From Fluoribacter dumoffii NY 23 (GTDB lineage: Bacteria > Pseudomonadota > Gammaproteobacteria > Legionellales > Legionellaceae), in NCBI RefSeq assembly GCF_000236165.1, contig NZ_CM001373.1:1874777-1938776 (forward strand): a stretch of 64,000 bases of DNA. Direction: 5' to 3'. Positions 52,237 through 63,500 of the stretch are shown here, in pieces. The translations under genes and the position numbers were made by a program. The notes under the pieces are model-generated. The model had not been told where the DNA came from. It saw only the letters and a program-made list of their open reading frames with translations, and did no database searches. Positions within the stretch are counted from its first letter, which is position 1, and each line of letters starts with the position of its first letter.

Positions 52237-54465
52237 CTAGAAGGTAAGCTTCCGTAACCTTAAAGAATTAACAATAACGGAAACAGAGCTCAATGCCATC
52301 GCAGTGGCAGCAATAACAGGGTTTAATAACAGCCCTGTCAGCGGATACAACACACCAGCCGCCAGGGGAACACCCAATCCATTATAAATAAAAGCAAAAA
52401 ATAAATTCTGGCGTATATTGCTCATTGTAGCGCAAGATAAACGACGCGCTTTCACGATACCCTCCAAGTCGCCATGGAGCAAAGTAATCCCTGCACTCTC
52501 AATTGCGACATCCGTACCCGTGCCCATTGCAATTCCTATATCAGCACTTGCCAACGCCGGCGCATCATTTACTCCGTCTCCTGCCATGGCCACAACGAAA
52601 CCTTTATCTTTCAAACCACTGACTATACGCCGCTTGTCATCTGGCATAATTTCTGCAATGACGTTTTTTATTCCCAATTGTCCGGCAACCGATTGCGCTG
52701 TTATTTGACTGTCGCCAGTCAGCATGTATATTTGCATCCCGTTCTTTTGTAATTCATTTATGGCCTTAAATGTGTCTGGCTTCAATGGATCTTCCACTGC
52801 CAAAATGGCAATTGTTTTACTGCCTACAGCCATAAACATGACTGTTGCACCTTGTGCCCTTAATTCAACAGCCCTATCATTAAGTGAGCTGGGTGTATCC
52901 CCATATTCTTGCATCAGCTGCAAGTTCCCAATTGCAATGCGTGAATCATTGATCTTACCAATGACCCCTTTTCCAGGTATGGCCTCAAAATCTGCGACCG
53001 TGGTTAGCGACAATTGTTTCTCTTTTGCTGCAGCAACGATTGCATTTGCCAAGGGGTGCTCGCTGTGGCGTTCCATTGTGGCAGCTAAAGCAAGTACTTC
53101 ATCTGCTTCAAATTCCTTTTCAGTAATAATCTGGGTTAATTTTGGGTGGCCAAGCGTCAGGGTGCCGGTTTTGTCCACAACGAGCACTTTAACCTGTTCC
53201 ATAAGTTCCAGCGCTTCAGCATTTTTAACCAGGACCCCATTCTGAGCCCCTTTACCCACACCAACCATAATAGACATAGGTGTGGCTAAGCCTAAAGCAC
53301 AAGGACAGGCAATAATCAGCACGGAAACTGCTGCAAGTAAGCCATAACTCAAAACCGGTTCCGGGCCCAAGAAAAACCAGGCGAAAAATGTCACAATTGC
53401 AATCAAAATTACTGCAGGTACAAACCAGCCTGAAACCACATCAGCTAAACGTTGAATAGGGGCCCTGCTCCGCTGGGCTTCACTTACCATATGGATAATA
53501 TGGGCCAGCATTGTGTCACTGCCTACGTGTTCCGCCCTCATTACAAAGCTGCCATTCAGGTTTATGGTTGCCCCGATTACTTTGGAACCTATGTCCTTAC
53601 TTACCGGCATTGATTCACCGGTAACCAGTGACTCATCTACATTACTGCGTCCCTCAAGCACCTGCCCATCCACGGGAATTTTTTCGCCGGGACGAACACG
53701 AAGCTTATCCCCGACCCGAACTTGATCAAGGGTTACTTCTTCATCATTACCATGAACATCAATTCGGCGAGCATGTTCCGGGGCTAAATTCAATAAGGCG
53801 CGAATTGCTCCTCCTGTCTGCTCGCGAGCTTTTAATTCCAAAACCTGGCCGAGCAAGACCAAAGTAGTAATTACCGCAGCCGCTTCAAAATAAACATTGA
53901 TTAATCCCTGGTGATGAAAAGCAATAGGAAACAAACCCGGAAATAGCAAAGCAATGGTACTGTAAATCCAGGCCACGCCTACCCCCATTGCAATAAGGGT
54001 GAACATATTCAGCTGACGTGTCTGGACTGAAATAACCCCCCGCTGGAAAAAAGGCAAACCACACCATAAAACCACAGGGGAGGCCAGAGCAAATTGAATC
54101 CAGGCAGAGAGATTTGCCGTAAGAACATGTTGAAACAGATGGCTCCCCATTTCTAATACCACGACCGGAATACTTAACAAAAGTGCCAACCAAAATCGGT
54201 GTTGCATGCTTTTGTATTCGGGATTTTCTTGTTCTATCGACACAGTTTCAAGCTCTAGAGCCATACCACAAATCGGACAATTTCCTGGTTTCGCCTGCCG
54301 AATTTCTGGATGCATGGGACAAGTGTAGATACCGGTTTTTAGCGTCTCATCTGAGGCAGAATGCTGAGGCAGATTAAGGTGGGGATGACTTGCCTGATGG
54401 TTTTTTTCTGCCTCTAAAGAATTCTTTCTGGGGTGATGCTCGTGATTACAATGTCCCGGTTTCAT
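52237..54465 (-). CDS. copA: Copper-translocating P-type ATPase
   Basis: This 742-residue P1B-type ATPase exports Cu(I) from the cytoplasm. It starts with a His-rich N-terminus and a YHS/HEMBD-type domain [22 protein letters not shown] near residues 48-70, in place of CxxC HMA domains. The pump core has [21 protein letters not shown] near 387 (CPC ion site), DKTGTLT near 430 and [11 protein letters not shown] near 632, with the last helix bearing MALSSVSV. It is on the same strand as the polyketide synthase upstream, 54 bases away, with a hairpin between. Ribosome-binding site AAGGA lies just before the ATG. Copper export fits with the bufferin operon in this window. Confidence 0.95.
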   Translation of the reverse strand: MKPGHCNHEHHPRKNSLEAEKNHQASHPHLNLPQHSASDETLKTGIYTCPMHPEIRQAKPGNCPICGMALELETVSIEQENPEYKSMQHRFWLALLLSIPVVVLEMGSHLFQHVLTANLSAWIQFALASPVVLWCGLPFFQRGVISVQTRQLNMFTLIAMGVGVAWIYSTIALLFPGLFPIAFHHQGLINVYFEAAAVITTLVLLGQVLELKAREQTGGAIRALLNLAPEHARRIDVHGNDEEVTLDQVRVGDKLRVRPGEKIPVDGQVLEGRSNVDESLVTGESMPVSKDIGSKVIGATINLNGSFVMRAEHVGSDTMLAHIIHMVSEAQRSRAPIQRLADVVSGWFVPAVILIAIVTFFAWFFLGPEPVLSYGLLAAVSVLIIACPCALGLATPMSIMVGVGKGAQNGVLVKNAEALELMEQVKVLVVDKTGTLTLGHPKLTQIITEKEFEADEVLALAATMERHSEHPLANAIVAAAKEKQLSLTTVADFEAIPGKGVIGKINDSRIAIGNLQLMQEYGDTPSSLNDRAVELRAQGATVMFMAVGSKTIAILAVEDPLKPDTFKAINELQKNGMQIYMLTGDSQITAQSVAGQLGIKNVIAEIMPDDKRRIVSGLKDKGFVVAMAGDGVNDAPALASADIGIAMGTGTDVAIESAGITLLHGDLEGIVKARRLSCATMSNIRQNLFFAFIYNGLGVPLAAGVLYPLTGLLLNPVIAATAMALSSVSVIVNSLRLRKLTF

Positions 54466-54489
54466 AGTTCCTTTTTCTCCTTAGGAATA

Positions 54490-54507
54490 CCTCTCCTGTC
54501 AGAGAGG
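54490..54507 (-). terminator. Hairpin between the polyketide synthase gene and copA
   Basis: CCTCTC and GAGAGG form a 6-bp stem with a 6-base loop, 13 bases after the polyketide synthase stop and 25 bases before the copA ATG. There is no U-run, so it may only weaken read-through. Confidence 0.35.
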
Positions 54508-54519
54508 GCCTAACTTTTC

Positions 54520-57500
54520 TTATCCTTGAATTAATTCTTCAACGGTCCATTCATCATTTTCCAGGATTTTGGCAATTACCTTATTAAATTCCTGTGCAAT
54601 TAAATCTTTGCAATGCGCCGAGACTGGGCCATTGATTGAAATGAGGTACTCCCCTTCCTGGTTTTTGGAAAACAAGACCCAAAGAGACCGATTGCTTACA
54701 GGACGGTCTTCACTTCCAAAGTGATTTGCATAGTGAAATTTAAGGTTGGTCAAACCCATATCAGGAATTGCTTTAATAAAAAACGAGGGCGTAATATTCA
54801 CAAGGATTCGCAACCGTTCCGGTTTTTGCAAAGGCAGATGCAAATGGAATAATTTATTCAATTTTCTTTTAAGCGAGGCATTAAAACCAATTGCCTCTGC
54901 CCAACTTAGATATTTCAGGTAAAAATCAACTATTAATGAATTCAGTTTGGTTTTTTTAAATTGTTTTGCAAAACGCAATTTGTTCCAGCTATAAAATAAA
55001 TAATGGCTGATGGTTAATCCCGAGTCTTTGAACTCGCTGTTTTTAATCACATGGGAACACTTTTGAAAAGTGGCGGTCTTTAATTGTTGCTCCTCAATTG
55101 ACCGAATAAAATCAGTAAAACTAAATCGCTCATCCAGGGTGATATTTATGCGTTTATATTCGGAGAACATGCCGACAACAGAGTTAAATTGACTCCCCTC
55201 TCTGCCGCTGTGTATTTGGATAAAGGGAATTTTTTTCTGATGGCTTAGCTTATAAAAAACGAGATGGCAGGCAGCAATCAACCCGGTACTGACATTGATA
55301 TTTCTCGCTTGATGCCATTCGATGAATTGTTCTGCCCGATGTGAATCAATTGGGTAATGGTATAAATACTTTTTCTGGTTCTCTACTGGCATAAAATATT
55401 TATGCCCCAAATACAGCATTTTAAATCCCCTGTTGTAATTCTGCCAAAAATTAATTTTATGTTTTAAATTGGCAGCATAAAGGTGATTATTTTTTTTAAC
55501 AAAATTAAGGTAAGAATCTTTTTCGGGTTCCAACACCAATTGCTGGCCTTGCGCAAGTTGCTGATAATATTTTTTAAACTGGCTCAATATCAAATCGCAT
55601 GAAGGGCCATCAACAATAATGTGGGGGATAATCAGATGTAACTCATGCAAATCACTGTTAATTTTGTACAGATAGACCCCGATAAGCGGTTGGCGGGTGA
55701 GAGGAATTTCCCGCTTCATATTGCTTTGAAATTCCTGATCAAGCTCCTTTTCTTTATTATTTAGGGAAATATCTTTATAGACTAATTCGAACTGCCCCTT
55801 TTTATTTAATACCTGTGTGGGCTTTTCCTTGTCGAATCGCAACCAGAAAGCACTGTTTTGCTTCACAACAGCATCCAGTGCCTGGGCGACATAATCCTTG
55901 TTCAATTTTCCCTGAATTTGCAAGCGGGTGCCGATATTATAGGGATAGTCTAATCTGTTGAGCACCCAAAAAACGTATTGAAAATCACATAAAGGGACTT
56001 CTTCTCCTACTCTATTTACCGACACCTGGGGTACTGTATTATTTTCAAAATCAAATAGATGATGCAGCTCATCGGCGATATTCTTCGCAATCTTGCCAAC
56101 ACTGGGTTCGTTAATAAAATATTCAATCGACAGGTTGAGTGTGGGGCATTGCAATTTATCATGAATGCGATTGCGAATTTCTATGGCCATCAGTGAGTCC
56201 AGGCCTAAAGAAAACAACCCATCATCAACCTTGATTTGCTCTATATCATCCAGACCTAAAACCTCCATGGCAATTTCACGCAATGCCTGACTTAATATTG
56301 CGATACATTCCTCCTTGGAATGTTGGCGAAGAGAAATTAAAAAATGCTGATCTGCCGGGAGTGTATGCTTGATTAGATCTCCCAACCATGCCTGTTTGGG
56401 TGCGTATTTAAAATAAATATCCCAATTTACAGGACATACAGCTACTTGCACCAAGGAGCTTTTTAATAAAACATCAAGCACATCAATACTGTCTCTATCT
56501 AATAAAGTAAACCCTCGTTGCTGGATTGCCTGTCCCAAATTTGCAGTCATTCCTATTGAATGGAAGGGCCCCCAGTTAATGGTCAGCGCCGGTAAACCTT
56601 GATGTTGCCGCAGGGAAGCCAAACCATCCAAAAATCCATTAGCTGCAACATAGTTTGCTTGCCCCCGTGCCCCGAGTACGGATGCTGAGGATGAAAATAA
56701 AACAAACAGATCTAGAGGAATATCTTTGGTTAATTGATGCAAAATCAAGGCACTGTCCATTTTTGCACTAAGTACACTTTGCATCTCATCATCTGTTAAA
56801 TTCACCAATAGACCATCCCGGACGATACCGGCAAGGTGGAAAACTCCTTGAAGCCGGTTGGAACTTTGTTCAATATCAGCAATGATGTGCTCCATTTGCT
56901 GATAATTACTGGCGTCTGCTTGATAATGTTTAATAAATACTTGTTTTTTCCGGGCACGATCAATCATCAGCTTGGTTTCGGGAGAGCATTCCGATCGGCT
57001 GGTTATCACAATATGATGGGCACCTCGGTGGATAAGATACTCAATCAATGCTTTCGCCAAAGCACCGGTACCCCCTGTGATTAAATAAGTTGCATCGCTT
57101 TTAAATAACATCTCTTGTTGTGCAAGATTTGCTGCAAGCTGCGTTTTCTTTAAACGGGGAATATAATACCCATCGCGGATTGCAAATTGATTTTCAACAC
57201 TATTGCCAGTAAACAGATACTTTACTATTTCCGGCAAAGTACTATTAGCCCCTAAATCGATTGCATAATTACTACCCAGTTCAAGCTCATTGCTAAAAGT
57301 TTTCCAAAAAGCGCAAGCCATGGTGTGATAAGGGTTGACCTTATCTGTGGGGTGAATGGCATAGGCATTTTCTGTAATCAGAATGAAACGGTTAGGCCGT
57401 GACTTGAACATCATTTGGCAACAATGAAACAGGTCGTTAAATTGACTCTGGTGATAGAGAAAAATAATGTTTTTATTTTCAATAGGACCTAATTCGTTGA

Positions 57501-60500
57501 CATTCCTGATTAACTGATAATCCAGGTCCCCTAACAGGGTTTTAGCTTTATCCACGTCATTGGAGATGACTAGCAGCTCCGGCATTTGCGTTTGTACAAG
57601 CACGTTAAATTTGAAAGGATTCCATCGGAGTTGATACAAGTACTGGAGATAGGCTTCATAGGGAATAAAATGGCTTTGCGTCACTTTTCTCAGTTTAAAT
57701 TTTTCAATCTCACCGATCTGTAACCCTGAGTTATCATAAAATTTGATATCAAAACATAATTCATTCTCATGGCTGGACACTCTCTGAATTACATTGATCC
57801 AAACACTTCTTGGCGCTTCCTGGATTGTGGTCATTCGGGCAAAAGTATAAGGCACAAAAGTTGCGTGTTCTTTCTGATGCATTCGCAGCAGCAAAATACT
57901 TTGCATAATGCCATCAAGCAAAACAGGAGGATAATAATAGCCAAGGGCTTGATTGGTTTTAATCACTGCCACTTTTGAAAGCACACTCTCCGCATGAAGA
58001 AAACTCTCTTGTAAAACGCGCAGCTCTTCGCCATAAAACAGGGCATTTTTGTTGAAATAATCATAAACTTGGGAGCCCTCAAAATGACGATCCGCAGTTG
58101 ATTTTAATTCATTAATATTAAGGGATTCGGTAATAGCCGGTACGTGCGTATTGAGTTCCATTTCAGAATATAACTGCCAATTTTCCTCTTGTTTGGCAAA
58201 AATGTTGATTTTATATTCGAGGTCATTTTTCAGTTTTACGTGTACTTGAAACTCCTGATCTTGTTTCGGATACAACGGACGCTCAATGTGAAACTTTTCA
58301 ATTGAAAAGGAATTACGCTTTAATATAAGTTTGGCAGCTGCCAATCCCGACTCAATAAATGCCGTAGCTGGAAAAATGACCTTATCAAAAATAAAATTTT
58401 GGTTGATATAGGTTACATGGTCCAAATCCAGTTTATTGCTAAAGAAAAATTCATTGCCGGGAAGTGAAAACATTTGCCCTAAAAGAGGATGGACCCTATC
58501 GGCTGATGTCTTGTTAGAGGTTTTCTTGTCAATCCAGAATTCTACAGAATCAAACACATAATTAGGCAAGCTTACTTTCCTGTATTCATAGTCCTGGTTC
58601 TTAAAATATAAAACCCAGTCGACTTGTTTACCTTGCATGTAAACTGTCAGCACGGATCTAAGTGCAGGTTCCTTGTCTAAATCAAGGGTACTGATTTTTC
58701 CATGTGACAAGGCAAACTGGCCTGTTTCTAGCATCTGGCTTGCTTCTTGGGCATCATGGGCTGCCAAAGCAAGGCGGTAAGGATAATGATCGCGGCATGT
58801 GGCTGCAGTAAAACAAATATCGCCAAACTCTTCAGATGTGGTTGCCAGGTAGTGCTGATACTCCTGAGCCAGATGCTCAAGGGCCGGCTGCGAATTGGCA
58901 GAAAGCACCATTAACTGGAGCTTGCCGGATTCAACTGTCGTCTTTTGATCTGCGACTTTAGGATGTTCTTGTAAAATAACATGGGCATTTGTACCACTAA
59001 AACCAAAGGCATTTACCCCTGCATATCTTGGCTTGGAGCCTGTGTCCCAATCAATTTTGTGCAAGGGCAGGCGCATATCTCCTAAATGAATATGGGGATT
59101 TAATTTTTTAAAATGGAGCAATTTGTAAATTTTTTTCTTTTGCAAACTGATAACGGTTTTAATAACACTCGCGACACCAGCAGCACTTTCAAGATGGCCG
59201 ATATTGGTTTTAACTGCTCCAAGGTACAGGGGATTATCCTGAGAGTGCCCCTTCCCATAAACCTGGTTGATTGCATGAACTTCTATGGGATCTCCCAGGG
59301 ATGTACCCGTTCCATGCGCCTCAATATAGCTGATATCACTACTGGATAAGTCAGTTTGGCTTAAAGCCTTCATCATGACTTCTTCCTGGCTTTTGCCATT
59401 GGGAACAGTCAATCCCGCAGATCGCCCGTCACTGTTTACGGCAGACGCTTTAATGACTGCCAGAATATTGTCTTTATCACGCAGGGCATCCGTTAACCGT
59501 TTAAGGAAGAGGATACCGCAGCCTTCTGCACGCGCATAACCATCTGCATGTTCATCAAAAGTTTTACAATAACCATCAGGGGCTAAAGCCTTGGCTTTAC
59601 ATAAAGTAATATTTGACTCAGGCGACAACAATACATTTACCCCGCCAGCCAGTGCATAATCAATTTCCCGATTTTTTAAACTCTGACATGCATAATGAAT
59701 GGCGACTAATGAAGAAGAGCATGCAGTATCCACACTGATAGAGGGCCCTTTAAAATCAAAAGTATACGCTACCCGTCCCGGGATAAGATTGGAGACATTT
59801 CCGGTAATGGAATAAACACTTAACTCTTCATTGGAGAAGCCTGCTTTTTCCAATTGCGCGTAATATTCATTGGGCCCTACACCTGCAAATACTCCGGTCA
59901 TACTCCCGCGCAATGACTCAGGTAAATAATTCGCATTCTCCAAAGCCTTATAGGAACATTCCAAAAAGATGCGTTGCTGAGGTTCCATTAATTTCGCTTC
60001 GCGCGGGCTTATTCCAAAAAAATTGGCATCGAAACATTTAATATTTTCGATTAAGCCCAATTTATTCACATAGGATTTTCCCGGCGCATCCACGTCCGGA
60101 TCGTAATATTTTCGATTATCCCAACGCTCAATTGGAATATCACGCATGCCGTTTTTACCCTCTTCAAGCAAAGCCTCAAAGGCGGCAATGTCAGGGGCAT
60201 TAGGAAACGTACAGCTCATTCCAATAATGGCTATAGAATCTTCCTCTTGTTCAGTCTCCGTTTTGGATGAAGGTTTGGCAATCAGATGCCTGTTAAGTTC
60301 TGATTCCATATGCCGTGCAAGTTTGTTGATGGAAGGATAATCAAAACCTATGGTAGCCGTCACTTTAAGTGTGGGTGCCAGTTTTTCCTTAAGCTTGCTT
60401 GCCAGCTCAGTGATCATTAATGAGTCAAAACCCAATTCAAAAAACCCTTCATCATCGTCCAGGTCTTCTGCATTGGTTATTTCAAGAATGTCATTACATA

Positions 60501-63500
60501 TCGCACACACCAAATTTTTGCAGGCCTGGAAACGGTTTTCCTCATTTAATTGAAGATAGTCATCAAGCCATGGCGTCAAATCTTTATTGGCAGCTTGCTC
60601 TGTCCCAATCAGTTCATCGGCTAAATATTTATGGAAAGCAGGTACAGGCTTGGGAACAAAATCCAGCATAAACTTGAGGTATTCGGGCGAAATAATGGCA
60701 GCGTGGCCAATCTGATCGTTGATAAGAATTTTAATGAAGGTATAGCCTTGTTCATTACTCATTAAAGAGTTTTTTAAACTTTGATCCTGAGAGCGTTTTT
60801 TCGCCATCCCTGCCTCGCCCCAAGGCCCCCATTCAATGGCGGTTCCGACCAAACCCAAACGTTGACGTTCAGCAATTAAGGCATCAAGGAAACTGTTTGT
60901 TCCACTGTAAACAGATTCTTTATTACTTCCAAATACAGAGGAAATCGAAGAGTAGACAACAAAGAAATCGAGCTCAAAAGGCTTACTCAACTCATGCAAA
61001 TACCAGCTTCCCTGGACTTTGGCAGCAAATAGATAATCTACATCTTTATCCTCATGGTCAAGCAAGGAAGCTTTAACCGCCGCTCCCGCCGCATGAATTA
61101 TTCCTTTCAGCAAACCATCGGCATTTAATTCTTCCAGTAACTGCCGCATTTTTTCTTTGTCAGTCACATCAACACTTACAGTACGGATGATGCGGCCGGT
61201 ATAATTGTATTGAATTTTTTTGATGGCTTCTTTTATCGCAGGTTTATCCGCATTCCTTGAGGTAAGGATAATCTCCCGCGCACCGGATGAAAGCAAAGCC
61301 TGGGCAGTCACCAGACCTAATCCCCCACAACCACCAGTAATCAGATAGCGGCCTTCTCCGTATAAAGAGCGCCTTCTATCCAACAGTTTGGTTTTTTTCA
61401 AACGGGCAACAAGACGCCTACCCTCGCGATAAGCAACTACATGTTCATACCATTGTTCGTAATTATGCCTAATTTCATCCACGATGTACCCGGGATAATT
61501 TTCATCCTCGGTTTGTTCTGCATCAATCACGACCGTATTAAATTGCGGCAATTCCAAAACTAAAGTTCGGCAAAATCCAATAAGCGGGCTGTTACTCAGG
61601 TTAATTTCCCCTGCTGCAAGCTCGGCGATCGCCTGGGTTGTGAGCACAATCAACTGTGGAGCTAGGGCTTTACTGTCGAGTTCTTTAACCACAGCTAAAA
61701 GTTTTTTTATGGAATTCTTTTGAAACTCGATACTGGTTTCAATAGCTGTTGTTGTTGGCGCATCCAGTCCCATTGCAAAAATAATCCCATCCAATTGCTC
61801 TAATGGAGGGTTTTCATCCTCAAGAACAATATCCAATCCCTGTGCTTTAAGACGGGGGGCAAGATGGGGCGCCCCAATGAGAAGCCAGTTATTACCCTGG
61901 TTTTTACGGTTATTTCGAGTACAAGGTTGTTGCTGCCATTGTAATTGAAAGCACCAGTCTTTAGGCAAAGGAGCATCTTTTAATTTATCTTTGGTTTCAA
62001 ACCAATATTCTTCGCGGGCAAATTCGTATAACGGGAGTTTCACTTTCCTAAATTGGGTATTGAATGACTGGTAGAACTCAACCCAGTTAATCATAAAGCC
62101 TGCTTGATAATCCGACTGTAATTGCGCTAAGGATTCGCGGCGCTGCAACGGAAATGGATTGGCTTTTTCCTTTTTAATTGCATGGATGGTGTATTCACCT
62201 TTTTCCATAAGAGCGGCTGCCTCTTTCGCTGTACGCGCCTGAATGGCAGTGCGAAATAAAAAATGACTGCGACAGGTTGCCGCCGTATAGCAAATGTCTG
62301 CAAACTCTTCAGGAGTATTCGCAAGATATTTCTGATAACTTACTAAAAGTAATTCAAGTGCTTTTTTGCTTTTCGCAGAAAGTACCAATAACGATTCCTG
62401 CGGGAGGATGCGCTCCTGTGTTTCTGCGGGTGGTGCTTCTTGCAAGACGATATGGGCATTAGCGCCGCTAAATCCAAATGAACTCACACCCGCACTTCGT
62501 AAACCTTCTTTCTTAGGCCATTCCATGGTACCCAAGGGAATGACTGTATTCTTCAATTCAATGGCAGGGTTTAATTTTTTAAAGTTAAGGTGTTTGAATA
62601 ACTTATGGGTTTTTAAACTTAAAACCGCCTTGATAACGCCAGCCACACCAGAAGCACTCTCGGAATGGCCTATATTCGTTTTTACCGAGCTCATATAAAG
62701 TGGATTTTCGAGGCTGTGGTAATCGCTGAAAATTTTACCCAGCGTATTTGCTTCGATAGGATCGGCCAGCGGCGTACCCGTACCATGTGCCTCGATGTAA
62801 TCCACTTCCTCAGGTGATAATTTTGCTTTAGCAAGTGCACTGCGGATTACTTCTTCCTGGGCAATCCCGTTCGGAACGGTAAAACCACCGCTCTTACCAT
62901 CACTATTAATCGAGGTCCCTTTGATTACTGCAAGAATCGTATCGTTGTCTTTCAAAGCAGAACTTAAGCGTTTTAAAACAATCACGCCACATCCTTCACT
63001 GCGTGCATAACCATCCGCATCCTCACTGAACGTTTTGCAACGGCTTTCAGGGGATAACATCCTGGCTTTGGAAAGGGTTATGTTGGAGTCTGGGGCCAAC
63101 AATATATTTACACCGCCGGCAAGTGCCATATCACAATCGCCATTTTGCAAACTCAGGCATGCATCATGAATGGCAGTCATCGATGAGGAACATGCTGTAT
63201 CAATAGCCTGGATTGGCCCATGAAAATCAAAGGCATATGCCACTCGACCGGGTATCGCATTTAAAACATTACCTGTGGCGAAATAAATATTGAGATCTTC
63301 CAAACCTACACCCAGGCCAGCCAATAATCGCGGATACTCATTTGTACCGCAACCCACAAAAACTCCGGTTTTACTGTCCTTTATTGCAGACAGGGGGAGA
63401 TTGGCATCTTCCAGGGCATGATAACTCGTTTCCAGAAAGACCCTTAATTGGGGTGACATGAGTTTGGCTTCGCGGGGACTGATATTAAAAAAATCCGCAT

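Noticed and set aside
62127-62324. Minus-strand 65-codon frame within the polyketide synthase gene
   Set aside because: It is a shifted frame inside the large continuous coding sequence.
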